Origin: Pseudomonas thermotolerans DSM 14292
GTDB lineage: Bacteria; Pseudomonadota; Gammaproteobacteria; Pseudomonadales; Pseudomonadaceae
NCBI RefSeq assembly: GCF_000364625.1
Contig: NZ_KB822601.1
Location: 1 to 64,000 of the forward strand
DNA length: 64,000 bases
Reading direction: 5' to 3'
Position 1 is the first letter of the stretch, and every line of letters begins with the position of its first letter. A model generated the notes under the pieces. It did no database searches. It was not told the origin of the DNA and worked only from the letters and a program-made list of their open reading frames with translations. The position numbers were made by a program, and so were the translations under genes. This document shows positions 37,863 to 52,218 of this stretch, one piece after another.

Positions 37863-40364
37863 TCAGCGCCGCGGCTTGGCCCGCGCGGTGGGCTCGGCGA
37901 TCAGCGGATCGTCCGGCCAGTAGTGCTTGGGATAGCGGCCCTTGAGATCCTTCTTCACCTCGGCGTAGGTGTTGGCCCAGAAGCTCGCCAGGTCCTGGGT
38001 GACTTGCACCGGGCGGTGCGCCGGCGACAGCAGGTGCAGCTTGACGATCTGCCGGCCGCCGCCGATGCGCGGCGTCTCGGCCAGGCCGAACAGTTCCTGT
38101 AGGCGCACCGCGAGCACTGGCGGATCCTCGGCGTAGTCGATGGCGATCCGCGAGCCGGAGGGCACCGTCAGGTGGGTGGGCGCCAGCTCGTCGAGGCGCT
38201 GCGGCAGCGGCCAGGGCAGCAACCCGGCGAGGATCCCGGGCAGATCCAAGGCGGCGAAGTGGCTGATCCGGCTGACCCGGTCCAGCCAGGGCAGCAGCCA
38301 ATCCTCCAGGCTCGCCAGCAGGGCCGCGTCGGAGACGTCCGGCCAGTCGCTGGCGCCCTTCTCCGCCAGATCCAGGCGGCGCAGCAGGAGGATGCGCGCC
38401 TGCCACTGGCGCAGCTGCGGAGTCCAGGGCAGCAGCTCCAGGCCCTTGCGCCGCACCAGGCCAAGCAGCGCCCGGCCGCGCGCCGCGGCGTCCAGCTCCG
38501 GCAGCGGTTCGCGGGCCAGCACCAGCTCGCCGACCCGACGCTGGCGCTCGGCGCGCAGCACGCCCTCGCGCTCGTCCCAGTCCAGTTCGTCGAGCAGCGT
38601 CACCTGCTCGGCGAGTACCGAGTCGAACAGCGCCGGATCCAGATCGGCGGCCAGGTAGATGCGCTCCTCGCGCTGCCCCTGGCGGCTGCCCAGGTCGGCG
38701 ATCACCAGCCATTCGTGCTTCATCAGCGCGTCGCTTTCCGCGAACTGCGCGGCGCGACCGTTGGCCAGCCGGTAGTCGGCGCCGCCGGCGCGGCGCTGGC
38801 GGGCCACTCGATCGGGATAGGCGAAGGCCAGCAGGGCGCCGAGCCAGCGCGGATGCTCGGGATCGACCACCGCCTCGGCGCCGCTCCTGGGCAGCAGGAC
38901 GCGCAGCTGACGGGCCACCTGGCGGACGCGCTGCACGCCGCCCGCGCCACGCCCGCCGCGCAGCAACTCCAGGCGGCCGTGCAGGTCGGCGCCGCCGCCG
39001 CGCTGGAGGTCGCGCTCGCCAAGCAGCGCGGCGAGGTCGCAGGCCAGCTCGCCGAGGCCCAGGGCCTGACCGCGCAGCAACAGGTGGGCGATGCGCGGGT
39101 GGGTCGGCAGGCGGCTCATCGCCAGGCCGTGAGGGGTCAGCGCGCCGCGTTCGTCGAGGGCGCCAAGGCGCTGCAGCAGGTCGCGGGCCTGTGCCTGGGC
39201 GGCGGCGGGCGGCACGTCCAGCCAACGCAGTTCCTCGGCGGCCACGCCCCAGCGGGCCAGTTGCAGCACCAGCCCGGCCAGGTCGGCCTGGAGGATTTCC
39301 GCGCTGTCGTAGGCCGGCAGTTGCTCGTGCTGGGCCTGCGACCACAGCCGGTAGCAGACGCCCGGCTCCAGGCGCCCGGCACGGCCGGCGCGCTGGGTGG
39401 CGCTGGCCCGAGAGATGCGCTGGGTGGCCAGGCGGGTCATGCCGCTGCCCGGGTCGAAGCGCGGCACCCGCGCCAGGCCGGCGTCGATCACCACCCGTAC
39501 GCCGTCGATGGTCAGGCTGGTCTCGGCGATGTTGGTGGCCAGCACCACTTTGCGTTTTCCCGCCGGCGCCGGCTCGATGGCGGCGCGCTGGGCAGCCAGA
39601 TCCAGCTCGCCGTGCAGCGGGCAGATCAGGAGGTCGGCTCGCTCGCCCAGCTGTTCGGCCAGCCGCTCGGCGACGCGGCGGATCTCTGCCTGGCCGGGGA
39701 GGAACACCAGCAGGCTGCCGCGCTGCTCGGCGAGAGCCTGCAGCACCGTCTGCACCACCCGCGGCTCGCAGGCCTCGCCGGGCTGGAAGGGCGCGCCCCA
39801 GACGATCTCCACCGGGAACATGCGGCCCTCGCTGCGCACCACCGGGGCGTCGTCGAGCAGCGCCGCGAGCCGCTCGCCCTCCAGTGTGGCAGACATCAGT
39901 AGTACCCTGAGCGGGCTGTCACGCAGCAGCTCGCGGCCGTTGAGGGTCAGCGCCAGGGCCAGGTCGGCGTCCAGGCTACGTTCGTGGAACTCGTCGAAGA
40001 TCACCAGGCCGACGCCGTCCAGCGCCGGGTCCTCCTGCAGGCGGCGAGCGAGGATGCCCTCGGTGACCACCTCGATGCGGGTGCGCGGGCCGACCCTGCT
40101 GTCCAAGCGGATGCGGTAGCCGACGGTCTCGCCGACCTGCTCGCCCAGCTCGCCGGCCAGCCGCTCGGCGGCGGCGCGGGCGGCCAGCCTCCGGGGTTCG
40201 AGCATGAGGATCGACTGCCCGGCCAGCCAGGGCTCGTCGAGCAGGGCGAGCGGCACCCGGGTGGTCTTGCCGGCGCCGGGCGGGGCCTCCAGCACCACTT
40301 CGTCGCGCGCGGCCAGGGCAGCGCGCAGATCGGTCAAGACGGCATCGATGGGCAGGGCAATCAT
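37863..40364 (-). CDS. hrpB: ATP-dependent helicase HrpB
   Basis: The 833-residue DExH helicase has EAPPGAGKTTRVPLALLDEP (Walker A), MLEPRRLAARAAAERLA, FDEFHERSLDADLALALTL (DEFH box), LLMSATLEG, ATNIAETSLTIDGVRVVID and QRAGRAGRLEPGVCYRLWS, then the HrpB-specific C-terminal domain. This matches the HrpB family in length. The cellular role is unclear. ATG 40364 is chosen because the family starts just ahead of LPIDAVLTDL. Confidence 0.92.
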   Translation of the reverse strand: MIALPIDAVLTDLRAALAARDEVVLEAPPGAGKTTRVPLALLDEPWLAGQSILMLEPRRLAARAAAERLAGELGEQVGETVGYRIRLDSRVGPRTRIEVVTEGILARRLQEDPALDGVGLVIFDEFHERSLDADLALALTLNGRELLRDSPLRVLLMSATLEGERLAALLDDAPVVRSEGRMFPVEIVWGAPFQPGEACEPRVVQTVLQALAEQRGSLLVFLPGQAEIRRVAERLAEQLGERADLLICPLHGELDLAAQRAAIEPAPAGKRKVVLATNIAETSLTIDGVRVVIDAGLARVPRFDPGSGMTRLATQRISRASATQRAGRAGRLEPGVCYRLWSQAQHEQLPAYDSAEILQADLAGLVLQLARWGVAAEELRWLDVPPAAAQAQARDLLQRLGALDERGALTPHGLAMSRLPTHPRIAHLLLRGQALGLGELACDLAALLGERDLQRGGGADLHGRLELLRGGRGAGGVQRVRQVARQLRVLLPRSGAEAVVDPEHPRWLGALLAFAYPDRVARQRRAGGADYRLANGRAAQFAESDALMKHEWLVIADLGSRQGQREERIYLAADLDPALFDSVLAEQVTLLDELDWDEREGVLRAERQRRVGELVLAREPLPELDAAARGRALLGLVRRKGLELLPWTPQLRQWQARILLLRRLDLAEKGASDWPDVSDAALLASLEDWLLPWLDRVSRISHFAALDLPGILAGLLPWPLPQRLDELAPTHLTVPSGSRIAIDYAEDPPVLAVRLQELFGLAETPRIGGGRQIVKLHLLSPAHRPVQVTQDLASFWANTYAEVKKDLKGRYPKHYWPDDPLIAEPTARAKPRR

Positions 40365-40658
40365 GGTCACTCCAGCGGCAGAGGCGGCGATTATAGCGGT
40401 GAAGCGCCGACCACCTCGCATCCGGCCAGGCAACCGCGCCGGGCCCCTTGCGCCAGGACGGTGCGGACGCACCAGCGACGAGCGGTGCCGGTACCGAAAT
40501 AGGCCGACGGGCTTCGACCAGCGCCCCACCGGCCGCGGCCGATCTGCCCGTCGCGTGGGAAATCCCCCGCCTGGCCAGCATCTTGCAGTGGAGGCCCCAA
40601 CTCCACGACTTCCCTATTCCGGGTCGCCGTCCGTCCTGATCCCCCCGGAGGTGTCACC

Positions 40659-41588
40659 TTGGCTTCCTATACCTTGCGTCAGCTCAAATACTTCGTCACC
40701 GCCGTCGATTGCGGCAGCATCGCCGAGGCCTCGCGCAAGCTCTACATCACCCAGCCCTCCATCTCCAGTGCCATCAAGGGGCTGGAAGACAGCTTCGGAG
40801 TGCAACTGCTGATCCGCCACCATGCCCAGGGCGTGTCCCTAACCCCCGGCGGCTCCCAGTTCTACCGCAAGGCGCAGGAACTGCTGCGCTTCGCCCATGA
40901 GTTCGAACAGAATGCCCTGGCCGACAACGACATGGTCGGCGGGCAGATCGACATCGGCTGCTTCGAGGCGGTGGCGCCGCTGCACCTGCCGCGGCTGATC
41001 GCCGGCTTCAACCGGAAGTACCCCGGCGTGAAGATCCGCGTCCACGACGGCGAGCAGCAGGAACTGGTGCAGGGTCTGACCGGCGGCCGCTTCGACCTGG
41101 CGATCCTCTACGAGCACGATCTGGACGCCACCATCGAGACCGAGCCGTTGATGCCGCCGCAGCAGCCCTACGCACTGGTCCCCGAGGGACACCGCTTCGC
41201 CGCCCAGAAGCGCGTGTCGCTGCGTGATCTGGTGCTGGAGCCGATGATCCTCCTCGACGTGCTGCCCAGCCGTACCTACTTCATCAGCATCTTCGAGGAA
41301 CTGGGCCTGCAGCCGAACATCGTGTTCAGCTCGCCGTCCATCGAGATGGTGCGCGGCATGGTCGGTCAGGGCTTCGGCTTTTCCGTGCTGGTCACCCACC
41401 CCAAGTCCGACGTCACCTACGACGGCCAGCAGGTGGTCTGCGTGGACCTCACCGAGCAGGTCACCGGCTCCGGGCTGGTGGCCGCCTGGCTGAAGCGCGC
41501 GCACCTGACCAAGCCGGCCCAGCTGTTCGTGGATTACTGCAAGACGCAGCTGGGGCACAGCGAAGAGCTGCGCCTGGCAGCAGCCTGA
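40659..41588 (+). CDS. LysR-type transcriptional regulator
   Basis: A 309-residue LysR protein: helix-turn-helix GSIAEASRKLYITQPSISSA near residues 19-38 and an effector domain from about 93 (GGQIDIGCFEAVAPLHLPRL). It starts with TTG at 40659, supported by GGAGG seven bases upstream. Neighbours are hrpB (divergent, 294 bp away) and a lipoprotein, neither an obvious target. The gap upstream shows no other gene. Confidence 0.87.
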   Translation: MASYTLRQLKYFVTAVDCGSIAEASRKLYITQPSISSAIKGLEDSFGVQLLIRHHAQGVSLTPGGSQFYRKAQELLRFAHEFEQNALADNDMVGGQIDIGCFEAVAPLHLPRLIAGFNRKYPGVKIRVHDGEQQELVQGLTGGRFDLAILYEHDLDATIETEPLMPPQQPYALVPEGHRFAAQKRVSLRDLVLEPMILLDVLPSRTYFISIFEELGLQPNIVFSSPSIEMVRGMVGQGFGFSVLVTHPKSDVTYDGQQVVCVDLTEQVTGSGLVAAWLKRAHLTKPAQLFVDYCKTQLGHSEELRLAAA

Positions 41589-41763
41589 ACGCCCGCCCCT
41601 GGGGGAGCCGCCGGGCTCCCCACCCCTCCCGCCTCGGGCCAGGCGAACCGGCACGCTGAACCTCTGCCCCGCCGCGCATTCCAATGGGCATGGACCCGCC
41701 GTCCGTCGGGCCGCTCCCGCGGCCAACTTGGTATAGTTGACGGATTTCGAGGAGGAGATGCCT

Positions 41764-42183
41764 ATGCGCTTGCAGTCCCGACTGATCGGTGGCGTCGTGG
41801 CCACCGCCCTGCTCACCCAGCTCGCCGCCTGCGGCACCCTGTTCTACCCCGACCGCCGCGGGCAGATCGAAGGTCGCATCGACCCGGTGATCGTCGCCCT
41901 GGACGCCATCGGCCTGCTGTTCTACGTGATCCCCGGACTGATCGCCTTCGGCATCGACTTCGCCACCGGCGCCATCTACCTGCCTGACGGGCAGACCGCC
42001 CAGGTGGATCCGCAGCATCTCCGAGAGGCCATCGGCGCCGACGGGCGTATCGATCGCACGCAACTCAAGGCGCTGATCCTCCGCGAGACCGGCCGCGCGC
42101 TGCCGCTCGACGACCCGCGCCTGCTGGAGCGCAGCGGCAGCCTGCAGCAGCTCGCCGCCTACGGCCTCGAGCCGCGGGCCTGA
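41764..42183 (+). CDS. Hypothetical lipoprotein with hydrophobic segment
   Basis: The 139-residue product has a lipobox (LTQLAAC, Cys 23), a hydrophobic stretch LLFYVIPGLIAFGIDFATGA near residues 50-70, and a C-terminal part that resembles a polar helical domain. ATG 41764 is chosen since GGAGG ends 8 bases before it. A second ATG at 41758 is too close to the ribosome site. Similar small lipoproteins occur in Pseudomonas; function unknown. Confidence 0.7.
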   Translation: MRLQSRLIGGVVATALLTQLAACGTLFYPDRRGQIEGRIDPVIVALDAIGLLFYVIPGLIAFGIDFATGAIYLPDGQTAQVDPQHLREAIGADGRIDRTQLKALILRETGRALPLDDPRLLERSGSLQQLAAYGLEPRA

Positions 42184-42199
42184 ACGGAACCGGCCGTCT

Positions 42200-43108
42200 A
42201 TGGCAGTGACCAGCCAGCAGCACGCCCGCCTGCTGCGCCAGGCCACCCTCGCCTCGCTGGCGGTGGCCTCCGTGCTGATCCTCGCCAAGGGCCTGGCCTG
42301 GTGGCTGAGCGGCGCGGTCAGCCTGCTCGCCGGGCTCACCGACTCGCTGCTGGACGCCGTCGCCTCCTTCATCAACCTGCTGGCGGTGCGCTACGCCCTG
42401 CGCCCGGCCGACGACGACCACCGCTACGGTCACGGCAAAGCCGAGGCCCTGGCCGGCATCGCCCAGGCCCTATTCATCGGCGGCAGCGCGGTGCTGATCG
42501 GCATCCAGGCGGTGGAACGCCTGCAGCAACCGCAGCCACTCGCCGCCACCGGGCTGGGCGTGGCGGTGATGCTGCTGTCCCTGTTGCTCACCGTCGCCCT
42601 GCTGCTGTTCCAGCGCCACGTGATCCGCCAGACCGGCTCCACGGCGATCCGCGCCGACGCCCTGCACTACCGCTCCGACCTGCTGCTCAACTCCAGCATC
42701 CTCCTCGCCCTGCTGCTCAGCGCCCTCGGCATCGTCCGCGCCGACGCGCTGTTCGGCCTGGGCATCGCCGTCTACATCCTGTGGAGCGCGCTGCGCATCG
42801 CCCGCGAAGCCACCGCGGTGCTGATGGACGAGGAGCTGCCCGCTGAGCTGGGCTGCCGCATGCTCGAGCTGGCCCGCGCGGTGCCCGGGGTGCTCGGCGT
42901 GCACGACCTGCGCACCAGGGTCTCCGGCAACCGCTGGTTCGTGCAGATCCATGTCGAGTTGCCCGGCGAGATGAGCCTCGACGAAGCGCACCGTCTCGGC
43001 CAGCAGGCCGCCGAAGCGATCCGCCAGGCCTATCCGCGCGCCGAGGTGATGGTGCATACCGACCCGAGTCGCCCCACTGGCCCGGCCGATTCCCAGACGA
43101 GTGGGTGA
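42200..43108 (+). CDS. fieF: Cation diffusion facilitator (FieF-like)
   Basis: The 302-residue transporter has six membrane segments and FieF/YiiP marks: GLTDSLLDAVASF (D-x-x-x-D metal site in TM2), DDDHRYGHGKAEALAG, and HYRSDLLLNSS in TM5 with the H-x-x-x-D pair, then a cytoplasmic domain with VSGNRWFVQIHVELPG. It exports Zn2+ or Fe2+ by proton antiport. It lies 16 bp after the lipoprotein gene. Confidence 0.87.
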   Translation: MAVTSQQHARLLRQATLASLAVASVLILAKGLAWWLSGAVSLLAGLTDSLLDAVASFINLLAVRYALRPADDDHRYGHGKAEALAGIAQALFIGGSAVLIGIQAVERLQQPQPLAATGLGVAVMLLSLLLTVALLLFQRHVIRQTGSTAIRADALHYRSDLLLNSSILLALLLSALGIVRADALFGLGIAVYILWSALRIAREATAVLMDEELPAELGCRMLELARAVPGVLGVHDLRTRVSGNRWFVQIHVELPGEMSLDEAHRLGQQAAEAIRQAYPRAEVMVHTDPSRPTGPADSQTSG

Positions 43109-43296
43109 CCGGGCGCTCCCCTGACCTGTCGCGCGCTTTTCCCGGTGGACGGGAATCCTGCGCCCGGAAGATTGTCTCAGGCTAGGCGCAGCCATCGACA
43201 ACGGAGCATCGCCGGCAACCGGTTCCAGGGCACACGGCCAACGACCTCGCCGCCCCGCTGGAACAGGCCGCAGCCGGTCGCCAGGCGGCCCCCGGG

Positions 43297-43331
43297 CACG
43301 AAAAAAGGGCCCCGCGGGGCCCTTTCTCGTG
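43297..43331. terminator. Terminator of pnp (and of the convergent fieF)
   Basis: CACGAAAAAAGGGCCCC pairs with its near complement after a short GC centre. On the minus strand the stem is followed by six Ts, a strong intrinsic terminator 15 bp beyond the pnp stop. The + strand T-run is shorter (TTT). Confidence 0.85.
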
Positions 43332-43345
43332 CAGCGCTGCCGTCG

Positions 43346-45454
<2,109 letters not shown>

Positions 45455-45536
45455 GGTGTTTTCCTTCTCTTCATTGCCTTGGGGGAAATCGCTGGAAGTG
45501 CCGGGAGTCGGACCCGGAACAGTCCCAGAAAAGCTC

Positions 45537-45602
45537 GAAGCTGGAAGCGAAAAGCTGGAAGCGAGCGCGAGGTCTCACTTCCAGCTTCCAACTTCCAGCT
45601 TC
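45537..45602. repeat. Nested inverted repeat between rpsO and pnp
   Basis: Outer arms GAAGCTGGAAG (45537-45547) and CTTCCAGCTTC (45592-45602), inner arms AAGCTGGAAG (45552-45561) and CTTCCAGCTT (45578-45587). The unit CTGGAAG is repeated at least four times. In the message it gives a long hairpin with a loop of about 16 bases. In E. coli RNase III cuts a hairpin in the same gap and starts pnp autoregulation; this could do likewise. Confidence 0.7.
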
Positions 45603-45616
45603 CAGCCCACCGCGTC

Positions 45617-45886
45617 TTAGCGACGCAGACCCAGACGACCGATCAGGGCGCTGTAACGAGTGGTGTCCTTGCTCTTCAGGTAGTCCAGCAGCTTGCGACG
45701 CTGGTTGACCATGCGGATCAGACCGCGACGGCTGTGGTGGTCCTTGGCGTTGGCCTTGAAGTGCTCCTGCAGCTTGTTGATGTTGGCCGACAGCAGTGCG
45801 ATCTGCACTTCCGGCGAGCCGGTATCGTTTTCAGACTGCTTGTACTCGTTAACGATCTGGGCTTTTTCTTCGACGCTCAGTGCCAT
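45617..45886 (-). CDS. rpsO: 30S ribosomal protein S15
   Basis: The 89-residue protein is full length: [40 protein letters not shown] and the C-terminal LIGRLGLRR. It binds 16S rRNA early in 30S assembly. Preceded by GAGGAGCCCAAAA. It lies between truB (upstream) and pnp. Confidence 0.98.
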   Translation of the reverse strand: MALSVEEKAQIVNEYKQSENDTGSPEVQIALLSANINKLQEHFKANAKDHHSRRGLIRMVNQRRKLLDYLKSKDTTRYSALIGRLGLRR

Positions 45887-45976
45887 TTTTGGGCTCCTCG
45901 AGTGAACAGGCCGGGAGAGACTCCCGTGTTTAAAGAAGAGGTATGACCGTGCCTGTTGACAGCCACCCTCGCTCGG

Positions 45977-46894
45977 TCACGCGGACCGAATCAGTCGACG
46001 CGGCGCGATCCGCCCGTCTTCGCTCACCTCACCGATGCCGATGAAGCGGCCAGTATGATCCTGTACCCGGACCATGCCGTACTTCGGCGCTTCCGGAGCG
46101 CGCACCGGCTGCCCATGCAGCCAGTAGTACGCACTGTGCTCGGAGAACTGCAGTAGCGGCCAGTGGGTCAGCCCACTGTCGCAGGGCAGCAGGAAGCGGT
46201 CCAGGGCCTCGCAGCCATCAGCTTCCTGCACACGGATCAGCTCGTCGAGGCTGACCGCCTGCTCCAAGCGGAAGGGGCCGGCCTGGGTGCGGCGCAGCTC
46301 GGCGACATGGGCGCCGCAACCGAGCAACTGGCCGATGTCCTCGACCAGGGTGCGAACGTAGGTGCCCTTGCTGCAGGCCACCGCCAGGCGGGCCTGGGTC
46401 CCTTCGAAGGACAGCAATTCCAAGCGATTAATAGTAACAGAACGCGCCTCGCGCTCCACTACCTCGCCGGCCCGCGCCAGCTTGTAGAGCGGCTGGCCGT
46501 CGCGCTTGAGAGCCGAATACATCGGCGGTATCTGCTTGATTTCCCCGCGGAATTTCTCCAGGGCCGCCTCCAGCTCAGGGCGACCAACGGTCACTTCGCG
46601 GCGCTCGACGACCTCACCCTCGGCATCCCCAGTGGTGGTGGTCACCCCCAGCTGCACCAGGGTCTCGTAACCCTTGTCGGCGTCCAGCAGGTACTGGGAG
46701 AACTTGGTCGCCTCGCCGAAGCAAAGCGGCAGGACGCCGGTGGCCAACGGATCGAGGCTGCCGGTGTGCCCGGCCTTCTCGGCATTCAACAGCCAGCGGA
46801 CCTTCTGCAGCGCGGCGTTGGAGGTGAATCCCCGGGGCTTGTCGAGGACGATGATGCCGCTGACATTGCGGCGGATACGTTTGACCTGCGCCAC
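45977..46894 (-). CDS. truB: tRNA pseudouridine-55 synthase
   Basis: The 305-residue enzyme has the catalytic motif [20 protein letters not shown] with Asp44, the [13 protein letters not shown] stretch, and a C-terminal PUA-like domain (about 250-305). It makes pseudouridine 55 in the T-loop of tRNAs. GTG at 46894 is the start, 2 bp after the rbfA stop, so the pair is coupled. Confidence 0.97.
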   Translation of the reverse strand: MAQVKRIRRNVSGIIVLDKPRGFTSNAALQKVRWLLNAEKAGHTGSLDPLATGVLPLCFGEATKFSQYLLDADKGYETLVQLGVTTTTGDAEGEVVERREVTVGRPELEAALEKFRGEIKQIPPMYSALKRDGQPLYKLARAGEVVEREARSVTINRLELLSFEGTQARLAVACSKGTYVRTLVEDIGQLLGCGAHVAELRRTQAGPFRLEQAVSLDELIRVQEADGCEALDRFLLPCDSGLTHWPLLQFSEHSAYYWLHGQPVRAPEAPKYGMVRVQDHTGRFIGIGEVSEDGRIAPRRLIRSA

Positions 46895-46896
46895 GC

Positions 46897-47274
46897 TCAG
46901 TTATCCCGATGCTTGTTGTCTTCCGCCACGGCGCGATCGATCAGCGCCGACAGGTGGGCGCCGCGGGCGATGCTTTCGTCATAGTGGAAATGCAGCTGGG
47001 GCACGCTGCGCACCTTCATCACCTTGCCCAGGAGCATGCGCAGGTAGCCGGCGGCATCCCGGAGGATCTCCAGGTTGCGCTCGACCACCTCGCCGCCATC
47101 GGCGCCCATCACGGTGATGAACACCTTGGCGTGGCCCAGGTCGCGGGTCACCTCGACCCCGGTGATGGTGATCATGCCCAGGCGCGGATCCTTGACCTCG
47201 CGGCGGATCAGCTCGGAGAGCTCTCGCTGCATCTGGTCGCCGAGCCGCTGGGTACGACTGTAGTCTTTGGCCAT
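46897..47274 (-). CDS. rbfA: 30S ribosome-binding factor A
   Basis: A 125-residue KH-like protein, [20 protein letters not shown] at the start and [17 protein letters not shown] near the end, as in the family. It is needed for late 16S processing and cold growth. It lies between infB and truB, the usual order. Confidence 0.97.
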   Translation of the reverse strand: MAKDYSRTQRLGDQMQRELSELIRREVKDPRLGMITITGVEVTRDLGHAKVFITVMGADGGEVVERNLEILRDAAGYLRMLLGKVMKVRSVPQLHFHYDESIARGAHLSALIDRAVAEDNKHRDN

Positions 47275-47331
47275 AACTCTGCCTCGAGCCGCACGGGGCA
47301 GCTCAGAAAATCATCAAACTGCAAAACCAAA

Positions 47332-47375
47332 CGGCAAGCCCAGTCGATGGCCAGGCCATCCCATGGAGCTTGCCG
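47332..47375 (-). other. Hairpins between infB and rbfA
   Basis: CGGCAAGC at 47332-47339 pairs with GCTTGCCG at 47368-47375, and inside lies GATGGCC-A-GGCCATC (47346-47360). There is no T-tract. It is likely a processing or stability element in the long transcript rather than a terminator. Confidence 0.45.
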
Positions 47376-47396
47376 CTTGCTGTCTGCCTCCAGGCG

Positions 47397-49913
47397 TCAG
47401 AGCGAACGCGCGACCTGAACCTTCTCGTAGACCTCAATCTTGTCGCCGACCTGGACGTCGTTGTAGCTCTTCACGCCGATGCCGCACTCCATGCCGCTAC
47501 GCACTTCGGCGACGTCGTCCTTGAATCGGCGCAGTGACTCCAGCTCGCCCTCGAAGATCACCACGTCGTCGCGCAGCACGCGGATCGGGCGATTGCGGTA
47601 GACGGTACCCTCGATCACCATGCAGCCGGCGATAGCGCCGAACTTCGGCGAACGGAACACGTCGCGCACCTCGGCGACGCCGAGAATGTTCTCGCGCACA
47701 TCGCTGCCCAGCATGCCGGTCAACGCTTTCTTGACGTCATCGATGATGTCGTAGATCACGTTGTAGTAGCGCATGTCGAGGCCTTCCTGCTCGACGATCT
47801 TCCGGGCGCCGGCATCCGCACGCACGTTGAAGCCGAACAGCACGGCGTTGGAAGCCAGTGCCAGGTTGGCATCGCTCTCGGTGATGCCGCCGACGCCGCC
47901 GCCGATCACCCGTACCTGCACCTCGTCGTTGCCGAGGGTGGCCAGGGAGCTCTGCAGCGCCTCCAGGGTACCGCGCACGTCGGTCTTGAGGACGATGTTG
48001 AGGGTCTTCTTCTCGTCCTGCCCCATGCTTTCGAAGATGTTCTCCAGCTTGGCGGACTGCTGGCGGGCCAGCTTGACCTCGCGGTACTTGCCCTGGCGGA
48101 ACAGCGCCACTTCGCGAGCCTTGCGCTCGTCGGCGACCACGGTCAGCTCGTCGCCGGCATCCGGGGTGCCGTCCAGGCCGAGGATCTCCACCGGGATGGA
48201 CGGACCGGCTTCCTTGATCTGCTTGCCGTTCTCGTCGAGCATGGCGCGGATGCGCCCGTAGTTGGAACCGACCAGGGCCATGTCGCCCTGACGCAGGGTG
48301 CCGTCCTGGACCAGCACGGTTGCCACCGGACCACGGCCCTTATCCAGGCGCGACTCGATCACCACGCCGCGGCCCGGGGCGCTCGGAGTGGCCTTCAGCT
48401 CCAGCACCTCGGCCTGCAGCAGCACGGCTTCGAGCAGCTCGTCGATGCCGGTACCGACCTTGGCCGACACATGCACGAACTGGGTGTCGCCGCCCCACTC
48501 CTCGGGAATCACATCCAGCGCGGCCAGGCCGTTTTTGATGTTGTCCGGGTTGGCTTCCGGCTTGTCGATCTTGTTCACCGCGACCACGATGGGCACGCCG
48601 GCCGCCTTGGCGTGCTGCACGGCTTCCTCGGTCTGCGGCATCACGCCGTCATCGGCCGCCACCACCAGGATGACGATGTCGGTGGCCTTGGCACCACGGG
48701 CACGCATGGCGGTGAACGCGGCGTGACCGGGGGTGTCGAGGAAGGTCACCATGCCGCGATCGGTTTCCACGTGGTAGGCGCCGATGTGCTGGGTGATGCC
48801 ACCGGCCTCGCCAGCGGCCACCTTGGTGCGGCGGATGTAGTCGAGCAGCGAGGTCTTGCCGTGGTCGACGTGGCCCATCACGGTCACCACCGGGGCGCGC
48901 GGCACGGTCTCGCCACCTTCGAACTTCAGGGACTCGGCCAGTTGCTCCTCGAGAGCGTTCTCGCTGATCAGCTTGACCTTGTGGCCGAATTCCTCGGCGA
49001 CCAGCTGGGCGGTTTCCTGGTCGAGCACCTGGTTGATGGTCACCGGGCTGCCCAGCTTGAACATGAACTTGACCACGTCTGCGGCCTTGACCGCCATCTG
49101 CTGGGCCAGTTCGGCTACGGTGATGGTCTCGCCGATGCTTACTTCGCGCACAATGGGTCCTGTCGGGTTCTGGAACCCGTGCTGGTTACGTTTCTTCAGC
49201 TTCGGCTTGCCACGACCGCCGCCGCGCCGGAAGCCCTCGGCATCCTCGTCGACGTTGCGCACCGAGACGCGCGGGGCCGGATTCTTGTCCTTGAGGCTGC
49301 TCCGATGAGCGGAATTCTTGCGGTCGACGCGGCGCTCGTCCTCGACGCCCCGGGCACGTTCGGGGCGCCGCGGCTCTTCCTTCTTGCGCTCGGCGACCGG
49401 AGCAGCGGCCGGGGCCTCGACCACCGGAGCAGGCTCATCAGCGGCCTGGGCCTGCTGGGCTGCCTGTGCCGCAGCCGCGGCGGCCTCGGCAGCCGCCTTG
49501 CGGGCAGCCTCCTCTTCCGCCGCCTTGCGGGCGGCCTCTTCCTCAGCGGCCTTGCGGGCAGCCTCTTCGGCGGCGCGCTGCTGCTCCTCCAGCTCGCGGC
49601 GACGCTCGGCCTCGAGCTCCTCGGCACTGCGCTTGACGAATGTCTTCTTCTTGCGCACTTCGACGCTGATGGTCTTGCTGCCACCCAGCTTCAGGGTGCT
49701 GGTGGTCTTGCGCTGCAGGGTGATCTTGCGCGGCTCCTCGAGCTTGTCGCCGTGGCTGCGCTTGAGATAGGTCAGCAGCGCCTGCTTCTCGCTATCGGTA
49801 ACGACCTGGTCGGCGGCGGTGTGCGGCAGACCCGCCTCGCGCATCTGCTGCAGCAGGCGTTCTACTGGTGTGTCGACCACTTGGGCCAGTTCTTTCACCG
49901 TGACTTGCGTCAT
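47397..49913 (-). CDS. infB: Translation initiation factor IF-2
   Basis: The 838-residue GTPase has the N-terminal IF2N domain (1-50), a long charged Ala/Glu/Arg linker with nearly perfect AARKAAEEE repeats (about 118-141), a second IF2N domain (about 258-310), then the G domain: GHVDHGKT at 347-354, LDTPGH, and NKIDKP. It places fMet-tRNA on the 30S subunit. In E. coli internal starts make shorter forms; the linker here could allow the same. Downstream of nusA by 24 bp. Confidence 0.98.
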   Translation of the reverse strand: MTQVTVKELAQVVDTPVERLLQQMREAGLPHTAADQVVTDSEKQALLTYLKRSHGDKLEEPRKITLQRKTTSTLKLGGSKTISVEVRKKKTFVKRSAEELEAERRRELEEQQRAAEEAARKAAEEEAARKAAEEEAARKAAAEAAAAAAQAAQQAQAADEPAPVVEAPAAAPVAERKKEEPRRPERARGVEDERRVDRKNSAHRSSLKDKNPAPRVSVRNVDEDAEGFRRGGGRGKPKLKKRNQHGFQNPTGPIVREVSIGETITVAELAQQMAVKAADVVKFMFKLGSPVTINQVLDQETAQLVAEEFGHKVKLISENALEEQLAESLKFEGGETVPRAPVVTVMGHVDHGKTSLLDYIRRTKVAAGEAGGITQHIGAYHVETDRGMVTFLDTPGHAAFTAMRARGAKATDIVILVVAADDGVMPQTEEAVQHAKAAGVPIVVAVNKIDKPEANPDNIKNGLAALDVIPEEWGGDTQFVHVSAKVGTGIDELLEAVLLQAEVLELKATPSAPGRGVVIESRLDKGRGPVATVLVQDGTLRQGDMALVGSNYGRIRAMLDENGKQIKEAGPSIPVEILGLDGTPDAGDELTVVADERKAREVALFRQGKYREVKLARQQSAKLENIFESMGQDEKKTLNIVLKTDVRGTLEALQSSLATLGNDEVQVRVIGGGVGGITESDANLALASNAVLFGFNVRADAGARKIVEQEGLDMRYYNVIYDIIDDVKKALTGMLGSDVRENILGVAEVRDVFRSPKFGAIAGCMVIEGTVYRNRPIRVLRDDVVIFEGELESLRRFKDDVAEVRSGMECGIGVKSYNDVQVGDKIEVYEKVQVARSL

Positions 49914-49937
49914 GCACTTCTCTCCTCAGACCGCAAC

Positions 49938-51419
<1,482 letters not shown>

Positions 51420-51484
51420 CGTACGCCTCGCCTTTCGCAATCCATTGGATCCGCGCCATCCGCGTACCCGCGCGGAATCGCGGC

Positions 51485-51943
51485 TCAATCAAACCTGGGA
51501 ACAATGTTGGCCTTGTCGATCGAATCGATCGGCAGCAGGTACTCGTGGTCATCCACCAGAACCACCACGTCCTGCTCCTCCACACCACGGAGGAGGCCCT
51601 GGAAGTTGCGCCGTCCCTCAAAGGGGATGCGCAACCGGATCTTCACCTGCTCACCGGCATGCCGGGCGAACTGTTCGAGCTTGAACAGCGGCCTGTCCAT
51701 GCCTGGCGAGGAAACCTCGAGGGTGTATTCGCTGCTGATCGGATCCTCGACGTCGAGGACGCCACTGATCTGGCGGCTGACCACTTCGCAGTCGTCCACC
51801 AGGATGCCGTCTGGCTTATCTATATAGACGCGCAGCAACGAATGACGCCCTTGCGAGAGGAACTCGATGCCCCAGCACTCATAGCCGAGGGCCTCGACCA
51901 CCGGGGCCAACAAGCCCTGCAAATCCTCTAGCTTGCTCGACAC
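51485..51943 (-). CDS. rimP: Ribosome maturation factor RimP
   Basis: The 152-residue protein matches Pseudomonas RimP over its length: [60 protein letters not shown]. It acts in 30S assembly. GTG at 51943 is chosen from family length and a GAGG six bases before it; the open frame continues upstream without similarity. Confidence 0.95.
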   Translation of the reverse strand: MSSKLEDLQGLLAPVVEALGYECWGIEFLSQGRHSLLRVYIDKPDGILVDDCEVVSRQISGVLDVEDPISSEYTLEVSSPGMDRPLFKLEQFARHAGEQVKIRLRIPFEGRRNFQGLLRGVEEQDVVVLVDDHEYLLPIDSIDKANIVPRFD

Positions 51944-52045
51944 CTGAAGCCTCACCTGCGTGCATTCAATACAAATAAAAAATGGGCGAAACGCCCATCC
52001 CTTCACACCGCCGCGACGCGCGGGGATCACTGATGTCCAGCTAGC

Positions 52046-52068
52046 AAAAAGCCCCTGAAAAGGGGCTT
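52046..52068 (-). terminator. Intrinsic terminator after tRNA-fMet
   Basis: On the minus strand AAGCCCC-TTTTCA-GGGGCTT followed by TTTG, 10 bp beyond the tRNA 3' end. It should reduce read-through into rimP-nusA-infB, so that operon may depend on NusA-sensitive read-through or its own promoter. Confidence 0.8.
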
Positions 52069-52077
52069 CGCTACTAC

Positions 52078-52154
<77 letters not shown>

Positions 52155-52218
52155 TCAAAGCTGGTGGCAAAGTATAAGGCTAGACCCGCCTGTGGGTCAA
52201 TCCGGACTCCGCCAGCGA

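Noticed and set aside
49480..49575. 27-bp near-repeats as a mobile or CRISPR-like repeat
   Set aside because: They encode the AARKAAEEE repeats of the IF-2 linker in frame and are a normal feature of that protein.
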